Part shown: positions 45,201 to 53,725 of the stretch, in pieces | How the letters are laid out: every line of letters begins with the position of its first letter | Numbering within the stretch: position 1 is the stretch's first letter | Origin: Marinicella litoralis | Lineage (GTDB): Bacteria > Pseudomonadota > Gammaproteobacteria > Xanthomonadales > Marinicellaceae | Direction: 5' to 3' | Assembly: GCF_002591915.1 (NCBI RefSeq) | Contig: NZ_NIHB01000002.1 | Coordinates: 318,133 to 382,132 of the forward strand | DNA length: 64,000 nucleotides | The notes under the pieces: generated by a model | Database searches by the model: none | The model's input: only the letters and a program-made list of their open reading frames with translations | Told to the model about the DNA's origin: nothing | Program-made: the position numbers and the translations under genes

Positions 45201-45496
45201 GAACAATTCAGTGCCGTTTGACCACCCATGGTAGGTAACAATGCATCCGGCCGTTCTCTTTCAATGATGGAAGCCACTGTTTTCCAGTTGATGGGTTGAA
45301 TATAGATGCTGTCTGCCGTTTCGGGATCGGTCATGATGGTGGCTGGATTTGAATTCACCAGAATGACTCGGTAACCTTCGTCTTTCAAAGCTTTACAAGC
45401 TTGAGTTCCAGAATAATCAAATTCACAAGCTTGTCCAATGACAATGGGGCCCGCACCCACGACCAAAATACTTTTGATGTCAGTTCTTTTACCCAT
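42284..45496 (-). CDS. carB: carbamoyl-phosphate synthase large subunit
   Basis: The 1070-residue protein has the two homologous ATP-grasp halves (beginning [20 protein letters not shown] and [20 protein letters not shown]), the oligomerisation domain between them, and the C-terminal allosteric MGS-like domain (about 935-1060, [13 protein letters not shown]). It makes carbamoyl phosphate for pyrimidine and arginine synthesis using ammonia channelled from CarA. It overlaps the end of carA by 8 nt. Confidence 0.98.
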   Translation of the reverse strand: MGKRTDIKSILVVGAGPIVIGQACEFDYSGTQACKALKDEGYRVILVNSNPATIMTDPETADSIYIQPINWKTVASIIERERPDALLPTMGGQTALNCSLDLVSQGVLEQYGVEMIGASREAIDMAEDREQFRVAMEEIGLECARSFIVHNMDEARVAQKDIGYPVIIRPSFTMGGTGGGIAYNLEEFEDITAEGLKLSPTTEVLLEESLLGWKEYEMEVVRDKADNCIIICSIENLDPMGVHTGDSITVAPSQTLTDKEYQVMRDASLAVLRKIGVETGGSNVQFSVNPADGRMIVIEMNPRVSRSSALASKATGFPIAKVAAKLAVGYTLDELQNEITGGATPASFEPTIDYVVTKIPRFAFEKFNNSVDRLSTQMKSVGEVMAIGRTFNESFQKALRGLETGKNGLDPIVSQQDLDDGFDLIKEIREPSSERIFYVADAFRHGFDLAKVHQISKIDLWFLAHIERLVKLENALAESQLNELNEKQIKQLKREGFSDARMAELLGCSEQQFSQKRTEFGIKPVYKRVDSCAAEFDAPTAYFYSTYEQECESNPTDKDKIMILGGGPNRIGQGIEFDYCCVHAALALKEEGFETIMVNCNPETVSTDYDTSDRLYFESLTLEDVLAIVEVEKPKGVIVQYGGQTPLNLAEKLANAGVPIIGSSPECIAKAEDREQFKTMLDTLGLKQPPNGTVTAPDQAEAVADRIGFPLVVRPSFVLGGRAMEVVHTQKDLMRYMTEAVQVSNDSPVLLDRFLDHAIEVDVDIICDGQDVMVGGIMEHIEQAGVHSGDSSCCIPPFTLSKEVQLELARQCKLMAKELNVIGLMNTQFAIQGEDIYILEVNPRASRTVPFVSKATGLPLAKIAAKCMAGISLKEQNIEERLELDHYSIKEPVFPFVKFPGVDPILGPEMRSTGEVMGSGKSFGSAVASSRLGAGVHMPREGKAFVSVREADKEKLIPLAKQLRALNFELVATHGTCQLLRKEGLFCESVNKVIEGRPHIVDKIKSKEIDFIINTTEGAQAIADSASIRKEALKHNINYSTTIAGAAATIAAYDYINKQEVYSLKELHKH

Positions 45497-46661
45497 TGTG
45501 TGACTCCTGCTTCATGGCTTGTATGAATGGTTCGAATATAATTTTTGCCTCATGCGGGCCTGGGCTGGCTTCAGGATGTCCTTGAAAGCCATAGGCATTG
45601 AGGTGTTTGTGTTTGATGCCTTGTATGCTGCCATCAAACAATGAACGGTGGGTGATTGATAAGGTCTCTGGCAAGTTTTCATCAGCCACCGCAAAGTTAT
45701 GGTTTTGACTGGTAATCAATACCGTCTTGTTGTCACAATTTTCAACTGGGTGATTGGCACCATGGTGGCCAAATTTCATTTTCATGGTTTTGGCTCCCAA
45801 GGCCAATGCCATGATTTGATGACCCAAACAAATACCGAACAAAGGCACTTTGTTTTGCAAAAAAGCCTGACAAGCTGCAATGGCATAATCACAGGCCGCC
45901 GGATCACCGGGGCCATTGGATAAAAACACCCCATCTGGCTTCATCGCCATAACAGTTTCCGCACTTGTTTCAGCTGGAACCACAGTCAAATCACAACCCA
46001 AATCATCGAGGATTCTGAGGATGTTTCTTTTTACGCCGAAATCATAACAAACCACTTTGAATGTCTTCTCTTGGTTTTGCTTAAAACCAATCTGCTCCAA
46101 TGAATAGGTGCCCTCTTCCCATTGGTAGCTTTGCTCACAACTGACTACTTTGGCCAAATCAAGTCCGGCCAAACCTGGGTAAGCCTGCGCTGATTTTAAG
46201 GCCTCATCCACATCAACTTCACCTGACATGATACAAGCACTCATCGAACCATGAACCCTCAGCTTATTGGTCAACGCGCGGGTGTCGACATCACTGATGG
46301 CGACCACATTGTGTTTGATCAAATAGCTCTGTAAGTTTTCTTCATTGCGAAAATTACTGGCTGTTTTGGCATAATCTCTCACAATCAGTCCCTTGGCATA
46401 GACATGGGCTGATTCATTATCAGCCGCATTGGTGCCGGTGTTGCCAATGTGTGGATAGGTTAAAGTCACCATTTGTTCGGCATAAGAGGGATCGGACAAG
46501 ATTTCTTGGTACCCCGTCATGGCTGTATTGAATACAATTTCAGCCACTGACTTACCATCAATACCTATTGATAAACCGTGATAAATGGTGCCATCGGACA
46601 AAACCAAAACAGCTGGTTTCTGATGCTCGGAAGGAAATAAAATTTGATTTAATTTAGACAC
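45489..46661 (-). CDS. carA: carbamoyl-phosphate synthase small subunit
   Basis: The glutaminase subunit has a class I amidotransferase domain with the nucleophile in FGICLGHQ and His/Glu in [12 protein letters not shown]. No ATG exists near the 5' end. I take the GTG at 46661, preceded by AAAGAG at 8 nt; a TTG at 46670 is an alternative. The protein is about 390 residues and carries about 15 residues more than E. coli CarA before the conserved [11 protein letters not shown]. The GTG overlaps the stop codon of the leader ORF (GTGTCTAA), so its translation is probably coupled to it. A terminator hairpin directly upstream suggests attenuation. Confidence 0.93.
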   Translation of the reverse strand: MSKLNQILFPSEHQKPAVLVLSDGTIYHGLSIGIDGKSVAEIVFNTAMTGYQEILSDPSYAEQMVTLTYPHIGNTGTNAADNESAHVYAKGLIVRDYAKTASNFRNEENLQSYLIKHNVVAISDVDTRALTNKLRVHGSMSACIMSGEVDVDEALKSAQAYPGLAGLDLAKVVSCEQSYQWEEGTYSLEQIGFKQNQEKTFKVVCYDFGVKRNILRILDDLGCDLTVVPAETSAETVMAMKPDGVFLSNGPGDPAACDYAIAACQAFLQNKVPLFGICLGHQIMALALGAKTMKMKFGHHGANHPVENCDNKTVLITSQNHNFAVADENLPETLSITHRSLFDGSIQGIKHKHLNAYGFQGHPEASPGPHEAKIIFEPFIQAMKQESHNG

Positions 46662-46773
46662 TTTTCTCAACTCTTTTGGGCGTAAAAAAAGCTGGATTGA
46701 ACCAACTTTTTACTGTTATCGAATTGAAAGCAGATTTTAGCTTAAAAAACATATAAACACCACAACCCTTCAT
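46654..46773 (-). CDS. putative carAB leader peptide
   Basis: The 39-codon ORF (ATG at 46773; a second in-frame ATG at 46752 gives 32 codons) runs straight through the terminator hairpin and stops at 46654, overlapping the carA start. It begins [20 protein letters not shown] and ends RVEKSV. In E. coli pyrBI a 44-codon leader ORF crosses the attenuator in the same way, so that a ribosome close behind a polymerase paused at U-rich sequence prevents terminator folding. Here the second ATG is followed by a run of six T. Lack of a strong ribosome binding site is the main doubt. Confidence 0.6.
   Translation of the reverse strand: MKGCGVYMFFKLKSAFNSITVKSWFNPAFFTPKRVEKSV
46684..46711 (-). terminator. 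intrinsic terminator in the carA leader (attenuator)
   Basis: On the reverse strand AAAAAGTTGG, the loop TTCAAT and CCAGCTTTTTTT form a 7-bp stem (one G-U pair) with a run of seven T. It lies about 23 nt before the carA start codon, inside the leader ORF. A terminator immediately ahead of an essential operon makes sense only if it is conditionally bypassed. Confidence 0.75.
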
Positions 46774-46783
46774 TGTTTTTTCA

Positions 46784-46789
46784 TATAAT
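46784..46789 (+). promoter_or_regulatory. putative -10 box for a leaderless CARF-nuclease transcript
   Basis: TATAAT ends 6 nt before the ATG at 46796, so transcription would begin at or next to the start codon. No ribosome binding site precedes the ATG. This suggests a leaderless mRNA; there is no clear -35 box. Confidence 0.4.
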
Positions 46790-46795
46790 TAAGTC

Positions 46796-47917
46796 ATGCA
46801 AATTCATTTGGCCATATACCACCCACAACAAGCTGGCATTTTAAGTGCAGCCATCAGCCTAAAAGCTGAAAAAATCATCTTGTTGCACCGAGCGGAAGAT
46901 GACACCGCTGGCATTGAATCAGTGATTCGATCCAGGGGCATTGCCTGCCAGTCGCAAGCTATCACTTTTGACACACAAGTGGCCAGAGAACAGTTTGCCA
47001 AGTTGATTGAAGACAACCAATCTGAAAACATCATTCTTAATGCTTCCAGTGGGTATCAGAAATTAATTTTATTGGGCTTTGAACAATTTTCAAATTATGG
47101 TTACCCGGTTTTTTTGGTTGATAAATTTACCGATGAATTGCATTGGCTCAACACCAAAAATACCCAGGAAGACTTGCATTTATCGCATCAACTGAAAATC
47201 AAAGAATATTTAAAGTCTTTCAACACCCAAGTTTTAGACCAAGGCCAAACCAATCCAGAGCCAGCCGCATCGAGAAACCTCACCCAATGGATCATTGACC
47301 ACATTGGAACCCATGACGCCGCCATAAGTTCATTGAATTATATGGCCATGATGGCCAACAGCAACCACAGTTATGAACTCAACAATCATGACCACAAAAA
47401 CCATGCTTTGATGTATTTGCTGGAACAATTTCAACAGGCCGATATGTTGAACCTCCGAGGGCGCAAATTAAAATTCGTCAATGACACCGCCCGCTTTTAC
47501 TGTAATGGCGGCTGGTTAGAGAACCATGTTTTCGCTTTGATCTATGGCATGCGGGCAAAACGTCCACACATTGCTGATGTGAGTAGAGGCATGCAGATTG
47601 TGAGGAATCAAGGTCAAGTCAAAAATGAATTGGATGTGGTTGCCATGAGCCACAATCGCCTGCACATCATTGAATGCAAGACCAGGCGCTTTTCCAAAAG
47701 CAAGGAGGAAAAGTCAGCGGCCAGTTCAGCCATTTATCGCCTTGACACCATCAAAGCCATCACCGGTGGCTTATCGGGTCGTGCCATGTTAATCAGCTAC
47801 CAACCTTTAAATAAATACACCCAATCACGGGCCAAAGATTTAGGTATCTATTGTTGTTCCCATCAACAGCTTAAACAATTGGAACGACACCTTTACAACT
47901 TTTTTGATAACAGCTAA
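46796..47917 (+). CDS. DUF1887 CARF-domain PD-(D/E)XK nuclease (VC1899/Card1-like)
   Basis: The 373-residue protein has an N-terminal Rossmann-like CARF domain (about 1-145), a linker winged-helix region, and a C-terminal restriction-like nuclease domain with Glu242 (GGWLENHV), Asp280 (VKNELDVV) and Glu293-x-Lys295 (HIIECKT). DUF1887 proteins such as Card1 and Can2 are switched on by cyclic tetra-adenylate from type III CRISPR systems and cut nucleic acid; V. cholerae VC1899 is a structurally known family member. The usual ligand-loop TGGTK is replaced by SSGYQK at about 84-89, so ligand preference may differ. No CRISPR or cyclase gene is in the window. It is divergent from carA. Confidence 0.88.
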   Translation: MQIHLAIYHPQQAGILSAAISLKAEKIILLHRAEDDTAGIESVIRSRGIACQSQAITFDTQVAREQFAKLIEDNQSENIILNASSGYQKLILLGFEQFSNYGYPVFLVDKFTDELHWLNTKNTQEDLHLSHQLKIKEYLKSFNTQVLDQGQTNPEPAASRNLTQWIIDHIGTHDAAISSLNYMAMMANSNHSYELNNHDHKNHALMYLLEQFQQADMLNLRGRKLKFVNDTARFYCNGGWLENHVFALIYGMRAKRPHIADVSRGMQIVRNQGQVKNELDVVAMSHNRLHIIECKTRRFSKSKEEKSAASSAIYRLDTIKAITGGLSGRAMLISYQPLNKYTQSRAKDLGIYCCSHQQLKQLERHLYNFFDNS

Positions 47918-47926
47918 GGAGACGCC

Positions 47927-47947
47927 ATGCTCCAAGATATAATATGA
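47927..47947 (+). other. six-codon ORF with strong ribosome binding site ahead of the aldolase-like gene
   Basis: AAGGAG (47916-47921) is optimally placed for the ATG at 47927, which reads MLQDII and then stops at a TGA overlapping the ATG of the next gene (ATATGA). The downstream start at 47944 has no binding site of its own. Translation of the enzyme probably depends on re-initiation. A lost or gained base in an originally longer N-terminus is an alternative. Confidence 0.55.
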
Positions 47948-48966
47948 ATTTCAGAAGTGACAACGAAGCACCCGTTAATGCCAGCATTTTACAAGCGATG
48001 ATTGAGGCCAATCAGGGCTTTGAAGAGTCTTATGGCTATGACACTTACAGTGAACGATTCACCGAACAGTGCCAACAATTGTTTGAAACATGGTGTGAGG
48101 TGTTACCCCTGTCCACCGGTACAGCAGCCAATTCAATTGCAATGGCATTGAGTTGCCCACCCTACGGAGCGATTTTGTGTCATGAGGATGCCCACCTCAA
48201 CCGCGACGAATGTGGCGCCCCTGAATTTTATACGGCCGGCGCAAAAATAATATCCATTCCTGGGAAGCACGGCAAAATGGATGCCAATGACTTGGATCAA
48301 TATTTAGCCAACACCGGTGTCCATGGAGAACACGAGTCGTTGCCCTGCACCATCAGTTTGACTCAATGTACCGAAGCTGGAACTGTTTACAGCTTGGATG
48401 AACTGCTTCAGTTCAAAAAAATCAAAGAGAAATATGGCTTGGCGCTTCACATGGACGGTGCCAGATTTGCCAATGCACTCGTAGCATTGGGCTGTACACC
48501 TGCCGAAATGACCTGGCAGTCTGGCATTGATATGCTTTCCTTTGGTGCCACAAAAAACGGTGCCATGATGGCCGAATCATTGATTGTGTTCAACACCCAA
48601 TACATCAAAGAAATCAAAAGATTGAGAAAAAGATCTGGTCATTTAATCAGTAAAATGCGTTTTATCAGCGCACAACTACTGCGTTATATACAAGATGAGC
48701 TTTGGCTAAAATTGGCAGCTCATGCCAATCAACAAGCCCAGTATTTTTTCCAAAATACCCAACAAAAGATCACTTTCATACATCCAGTTGAAGCCAATGA
48801 GGTTTTTTGCCGACTGCCTGTTGAATTGATTGCATCACTCAGCGAACAGGGGTTTGAATTTCATGTATGGCCTGGTTTCAATGATGTGATTCGCTTGGTA
48901 TTTTCCCATGCCACCGAACAATCAAGTACCGATAAGTTGGTACAAGCCATCATGCAACATGAATAA
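47944..48966 (+). CDS. L-threonine aldolase-like PLP enzyme (beta-eliminating lyase family)
   Basis: The 340-residue fold-type I PLP enzyme starts MNFRSDNEAP, equivalent to the LRSDT start of E. coli LtaE. It has the phosphate-binding STGTAANSIAMAL, HMDGARFANALVALG with the cofactor-holding Asp171, and the Schiff-base lysine Lys204 in SFGATKNGAM. Threonine aldolases split L-threonine or L-allo-threonine into glycine and acetaldehyde. Identity as aldolase rather than another small-amino-acid lyase is likely, not certain. It is 26 nt downstream of the CARF nuclease and may be co-transcribed. Confidence 0.85.
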   Translation: MNFRSDNEAPVNASILQAMIEANQGFEESYGYDTYSERFTEQCQQLFETWCEVLPLSTGTAANSIAMALSCPPYGAILCHEDAHLNRDECGAPEFYTAGAKIISIPGKHGKMDANDLDQYLANTGVHGEHESLPCTISLTQCTEAGTVYSLDELLQFKKIKEKYGLALHMDGARFANALVALGCTPAEMTWQSGIDMLSFGATKNGAMMAESLIVFNTQYIKEIKRLRKRSGHLISKMRFISAQLLRYIQDELWLKLAAHANQQAQYFFQNTQQKITFIHPVEANEVFCRLPVELIASLSEQGFEFHVWPGFNDVIRLVFSHATEQSSTDKLVQAIMQHE

Positions 48967-49008
48967 ATTTAATGGGAATGGCCAACTGGATGCATGAATA
49001 AAGATTTG

Positions 49009-51207
49009 TTACTTTCTGTTGGCCTCAATGATTTTACAAAATGTCTCAAAATTCATTGGTTTATTGAAATAATACCCTTGGACCTCATCACAATCCTCAT
49101 TCTGTATTAATTTAAGCTGTGATTCGTTTTCCACCCCTTCTGCCACTGTTCTGATGTTGAGGTTTTTTCCCATAGCGATCATGGTTTTTACCAATTCCAA
49201 GTCCCCTCGGTCGTCAACGATGTCATGAATAAAGGACTGGTCGATTTTTAACACATCGACTGGGAAGTTTTTAAGGTATGACAGAGAAGAATAACCAGTA
49301 CCAAAATCATCAATGGCAATGGATATACCCATTGAAGACAATTTATTCAAGATAAAGCGGCTGTTCTCAACATTTTGTATCAAGGTTTGTTCAGTCAATT
49401 CCAACTCTAAATTTTGCGGTGGATAAGCGGTTTTGGTTAAAATCAATTTTAACTTGCTGATGAAATCCGGGTGCTCAAGCTGCCTGGCAGAAATATTGAA
49501 CGACAATGACAAATGATTCCCTTGATCAAGCAACTTTTTAAATTGTACACAACTGGATTCAAACATTTTCCATGTTACTGGAATAATCAATGCCGTTTCT
49601 TCTAATATATCAATGAATTTTTCGGGTTTTATCACCGTCTCTTTGTTCGGTCGCCAACGCATCAAGGCTTCAGCACCCAACATACACTCATCTGACAATC
49701 GATAACGCGGCTGAAAATACATTTCAAACTCATTGTTTTCATGCGCAAGATGCAATCTAGAGATCAGTTCAATTCGGTCTTTGGCTTTTTGTTCAATCGC
49801 AGAATCATAAATGGCATACGTGTTTCTGCCATCTGCTTTGGCGCGGTACAAGGCTGCATCTGCATGAGAAAGCAATTCAATCACATTGTTGCCATGTTGC
49901 GGAAAGAACGCAACACCGACACTACCCGTTAATCGAATTTGATGCTCATCAATTTGGATTGGATACTCCAGTGATTTCAAAAACCTTTCCACCAAGTTGG
50001 TCAGATCATTTTTTTCTAACCTACCAGGTAAATAAACCACAAACTCATCACCACCCATTCGAGCAATCACATCATCATGCCTGAACACCCGATTGAATAA
50101 AACCGGTAACTTTTTAAGCATTTCATCACCAACTGCATGTCCTAAAGTGTCATTGATGTCTTTAAAATGATCCAAATCGATGAATAATATGGTGAAATTT
50201 TGCTTATTGGCCAAACCTAATTTAACTTTTCGCTCTATAAAGCCAGTGATGTAATGGCGGTTTGGCAGGTGTGTTAAGGTGTCATGATTGGCTAAGTATT
50301 CCAGTTCAAACTGTACTTTTTCAGTCTCACTGATTTGTTTACTGAGTTCCAACGATTGGTTTTTGGCTTTCAATCGTGACAACAGTGTCAGCAAAAACAG
50401 CAATGAAATGATGGTCCCTGTACCAATAATGAAATAAGACAAAGGTGATAAAATCATATCCGTTGAAGTTTCGGTTGGATAAACCCTGAATTCCCAGCCA
50501 TTGTCATCACTGTCTAAACTCAAAACAAATGAATCATAATAAGGGATGGACTGAAGATCCTCTCCATTGCTATAAACAATTGAATCATTGGCTGTGGCTT
50601 CGGTATAGAAGCCGGTTAATTGTGGATCTCCCAAGACCTCATCAATAAACGCTTTGATATTTACTTCAATCACAAAATAACCATCAAAAATTTGATTGTG
50701 ACCAATGGGTAAAAAGACATATATCCATTGGGCTCCATCAAACATATGAGCGCTGGTGAATTCCGGGATAAAACTCACTTTCACCGTGTCCAAGATTTCC
50801 TTGATTTCAGCTTCATTCAATAATTGAGCTATTTTATTGTTGTGATTGTAATTTTTCGACTCTCCCCATTGATACACTTTGTTCTTGTCTATCCACCAAA
50901 TTGAAGACAGGCCTTTGATTCGGGCGATAAAGTCTCGTGCATCTGCACGCCAATTCTCTTCCGGGGTTGAGTTGTTATTGATCCACCTCTTAGTCATGCC
51001 ATTGATTTCAGCAATAAGACTCCTGGTACTGTTTATGAGCTTCAAGTCAGTTTGTTTGACCTGACCGCTCAATATTTGAGAAAGGGCATTTTGCTGTAAA
51101 TTACTTACATATTGTGAGATGAACAGTGAAGTCAGTAGGACAATCAATGAAATGGTGAACGCACCAATTTTTGACTCTTTTTTTATAGCCGGATCAATAT
51201 AAGACAA
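49009..51207 (-). CDS. membrane GGDEF-EAL protein with periplasmic sensor
   Basis: The 732-residue protein has a membrane helix at about 15-36, a periplasmic sensing region of about 215 residues (Cache-like length), a second helix (about 250-272), then a diguanylate cyclase domain with intact active-site GGDEF (ARMGGDEFVVYL). The C-terminal EAL phosphodiesterase domain has AEALMRW, ELTEQTL and IAIDDFGTGYSSLSYLKN, so the catalytic residues look complete. It can in principle both make and degrade cyclic di-GMP. It is convergent with the aldolase-like gene. Confidence 0.93.
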   Translation of the reverse strand: MSYIDPAIKKESKIGAFTISLIVLLTSLFISQYVSNLQQNALSQILSGQVKQTDLKLINSTRSLIAEINGMTKRWINNNSTPEENWRADARDFIARIKGLSSIWWIDKNKVYQWGESKNYNHNNKIAQLLNEAEIKEILDTVKVSFIPEFTSAHMFDGAQWIYVFLPIGHNQIFDGYFVIEVNIKAFIDEVLGDPQLTGFYTEATANDSIVYSNGEDLQSIPYYDSFVLSLDSDDNGWEFRVYPTETSTDMILSPLSYFIIGTGTIISLLFLLTLLSRLKAKNQSLELSKQISETEKVQFELEYLANHDTLTHLPNRHYITGFIERKVKLGLANKQNFTILFIDLDHFKDINDTLGHAVGDEMLKKLPVLFNRVFRHDDVIARMGGDEFVVYLPGRLEKNDLTNLVERFLKSLEYPIQIDEHQIRLTGSVGVAFFPQHGNNVIELLSHADAALYRAKADGRNTYAIYDSAIEQKAKDRIELISRLHLAHENNEFEMYFQPRYRLSDECMLGAEALMRWRPNKETVIKPEKFIDILEETALIIPVTWKMFESSCVQFKKLLDQGNHLSLSFNISARQLEHPDFISKLKLILTKTAYPPQNLELELTEQTLIQNVENSRFILNKLSSMGISIAIDDFGTGYSSLSYLKNFPVDVLKIDQSFIHDIVDDRGDLELVKTMIAMGKNLNIRTVAEGVENESQLKLIQNEDCDEVQGYYFNKPMNFETFCKIIEANRK

Positions 51208-51276
51208 AAACCACCCCCACTTTTTAAAACACCGTATTTAAATTCAATGCTTCATGCAAATTTAAAACTTTTATTA

Positions 51277-53160
51277 TTATATGACGGCTAAATCGCCTTT
51301 CTCTTGCAACCATGACTTCCTTTCAGATGCTCTTTTTTTAGCCAACAGCATGTCCATAATACCATGGGTATTATCCCCTGCAGTAACAGATAATTGTAAC
51401 AGCCTTCGGGTATCAGGTGCAATCGCACTCTCTCTCAGCTGCGATGGGTTCATTTCACCCAAGCCTTTAAAGCGAGTTACACTGACTTTACCTTTCAGCT
51501 TTTCCTTCTCAATTCTGTTTAATATTTGATCACGCTCGCTTTGATCTACTGCATAGAATTTTTGTTTACCTACGTCGATTCTAAATAAGGGCGGCATGGC
51601 CACAAAAATGTGTCCAGCTCGGACCACCGGTTCAAAATGCCGTAAAAACAAAGCACACAATAAAGTGGCAATGTGCAAGCCATCAGAGTCAGCATCCGCC
51701 AATATAATGATCTTGCCATAGCGCAAACCAGCTAAATCAGAACTGGCTGGATCAACTCCCATAGCAACAGCCAAATCATGAACTTCTTGCGAGGCCATCA
51801 CTTGGGTAGATTCCACTTCCCATGAATTTAAAATTTTCCCTCGCAAAGGCATGATCGCTTGAAACTCTCGGTCTCTGGCTTGTTTGGCAGATCCTCCAGC
51901 TGAGTCCCCTTCCACCAGAAACAATTCACCTTGCATCGGATCTTGCGAGCTACAATCAGCCAATTTTCCAGGTAGCGCAGGTCCTGCTGTGACTTTCTTT
52001 CTAACCACTTGCTTGGCTTTGCGCATCCTGTTTTGTGCATTATTGATGGCCAATAAAGTGATTTGTTCGCCTTCGCTTACATTTTGATTCATCCACAAAA
52101 TCATGGCGTCTTTGATGGTGTTGGCCACATAGGAAGCGATTGACCTTGATGACAAGCGCTCTTTGGTTTGTCCTGAAAACTGCGGGTCTTTCATTTTCGT
52201 TGATAAGACATAACACACACGATCCCACACATCATCAGGCGCAAGCTTTAATCCTCTGGGCAACAAATTATGACTGTCTGCAAAATCCCTGATCGCATCG
52301 GTTAACCCAGTACGCAATCCATTCACATGGGTACCACCTTGAGCCGTGGGGATCAAATTCACATAACTTTCAGTCACCAGCTCGCCCTGTGGGACCCAAG
52401 TTAAAGCCCAATCCATGGCAAATTCATCGTCATGTTGGGTACCGATAAAACCTTCCGCGGGAATGCGTTCTTCGGCTTCTATTTCGTCATTCAAATATTC
52501 TTGCAAGCCATCTTGAAACGCCCATGTTTCAGCACTGTCATCTAACATGTTTTTAAAATGGACGGTTAAACCTGAACACAACACCGCTTTGGCTTTCAAT
52601 AAATGCTTGAGTTTCTTAACACCAATTTTGATGGTGTCAAAATACTCAGGTGCGGGGGTAAACTGAACCCTGGTACCAGTATTTCTTTGACCCACTTGAC
52701 CTACCACGACCAATTCTGAAACTTTGATTCCATGTTCAAAAGCAATGTGGTGTTCATTACCATCTCGCTTAATCCAGACATCCAGCCTTTGACTCAATGC
52801 ATTGACCACTGAGACACCGACCCCATGAAGACCACCAGAAAAAGTGTAGTTTTTGTTGGAGAACTTACCACCAGCATGTAGTTTTGAAAGTATCAATTCA
52901 ACACCTGATACACCATGTTCACCATGTATATCAACTGGCATGCCCCGACCATCATCAGACACTTCGATGCTGCCATCTTGGTGTAATATGACTGTGATTT
53001 TACTGGCATGACCCTCCAGGGCTTCATCAACTGAATTATCAACCACTTCTTGAATCAAGTGATTGGGACGGGTGGTTTCCGTATACATGCCCGGTCTTCT
53101 TTTGACTGGGTCTAATCCTGAAAGGACTTCAATGTCTGATGATTGGTAGGTCTTTGTCAT
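51277..53160 (-). CDS. parE: DNA topoisomerase IV subunit B
   Basis: The 627-residue protein has a GHKL ATPase domain (VVDNSVDEALEGHASK, DDGRGMPVDIH, GGLHGVGVSVVNALS), the transducer domain, and a TOPRIM domain with EGDSAGGSAKQARDREFQAI and DADSDGLHI. With ParC it decatenates daughter chromosomes. Length and motifs match ParE rather than GyrB, which has an extra insertion. parC is not in the window. It lies 19 nt downstream of the redoxin gene. Confidence 0.96.
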   Translation of the reverse strand: MTKTYQSSDIEVLSGLDPVKRRPGMYTETTRPNHLIQEVVDNSVDEALEGHASKITVILHQDGSIEVSDDGRGMPVDIHGEHGVSGVELILSKLHAGGKFSNKNYTFSGGLHGVGVSVVNALSQRLDVWIKRDGNEHHIAFEHGIKVSELVVVGQVGQRNTGTRVQFTPAPEYFDTIKIGVKKLKHLLKAKAVLCSGLTVHFKNMLDDSAETWAFQDGLQEYLNDEIEAEERIPAEGFIGTQHDDEFAMDWALTWVPQGELVTESYVNLIPTAQGGTHVNGLRTGLTDAIRDFADSHNLLPRGLKLAPDDVWDRVCYVLSTKMKDPQFSGQTKERLSSRSIASYVANTIKDAMILWMNQNVSEGEQITLLAINNAQNRMRKAKQVVRKKVTAGPALPGKLADCSSQDPMQGELFLVEGDSAGGSAKQARDREFQAIMPLRGKILNSWEVESTQVMASQEVHDLAVAMGVDPASSDLAGLRYGKIIILADADSDGLHIATLLCALFLRHFEPVVRAGHIFVAMPPLFRIDVGKQKFYAVDQSERDQILNRIEKEKLKGKVSVTRFKGLGEMNPSQLRESAIAPDTRRLLQLSVTAGDNTHGIMDMLLAKKRASERKSWLQEKGDLAVI

Positions 53161-53179
53161 AGGGATTCAAATATTCCAA

Positions 53180-53725
53180 TTATTTCCACTTAATTGAACA
53201 GCCCATTGATGGGAACTGTTCGGTTTTTATTGTGCCAGTAGCAACCATTTCTTTCATGGCTTCTACCAAATCTCGTCGCAAGTCTTGATGGTCATTCATT
53301 CCTGCCGCATCCAAACGACCCCGATATTGTATAACTCCATAGCGATCCAGACCAAATATATCTGGGGTACAGACTGCACCAAAAGCTTTGGCCACTTGTT
53401 GAGTTTCATCCAACAAATAGGGAAAGGGATAGCTGTACTTTTCCGACACCACTTTCATTTGTTCCAATGAATCTTCTGGGTTGTCCTCAGGATCATTGGA
53501 CATGATGGCCACGGCATGAACACCCAATTTTTGCATAATAAGCACATCGGATACCAGTTTTGTTTGAATAGACTTTACATAGGGACAATGATTACAAATA
53601 AACATCACCACCAAGCCATTTTTGCCCATGGCTTTTTGTAATGACCATGGCTGACCATCCACATCCAACAAATTAAAGTCAGGGGCTATTTGTTGCTTAG
53701 ATTTCGGTGTATATTTCAGTACCAT
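53180..53725 (-). CDS. peroxiredoxin-like (PRX_like1) thioredoxin-fold protein, cytoplasmic
   Basis: From the ATG at 53725 it has 181 residues; longer starts run into the upstream gene. The thioredoxin fold carries CNHCPYVK (Cys44 and Cys47) where peroxiredoxins have their peroxidatic site, GAVCTPDIFGLD with the cis-proline, and the family's C-terminal GCSIKWK (Cys176). It has no signal peptide. A paralogue with a signal peptide is encoded at 61714-62343. The start overlaps the upstream gene by 29 nt. Likely a thiol reductase or peroxidase; the substrate is unknown. Confidence 0.82.
   Translation of the reverse strand: MVLKYTPKSKQQIAPDFNLLDVDGQPWSLQKAMGKNGLVVMFICNHCPYVKSIQTKLVSDVLIMQKLGVHAVAIMSNDPEDNPEDSLEQMKVVSEKYSYPFPYLLDETQQVAKAFGAVCTPDIFGLDRYGVIQYRGRLDAAGMNDHQDLRRDLVEAMKEMVATGTIKTEQFPSMGCSIKWK

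Noticed and set aside
46684-46711. The carA leader hairpin as an ordinary terminator of an upstream minus-strand gene
   Set aside because: No minus-strand gene lies upstream; the neighbour on that side is transcribed in the opposite direction, away from the hairpin.
30146-47917. Kinase, caspase-like protein and CARF nuclease as one CBASS- or CRISPR-linked defence system
   Set aside because: The caspase-like protein has a signal peptide, there is no cyclase or Cas gene, and 6.6 kb of housekeeping genes separate the CARF gene from the others.
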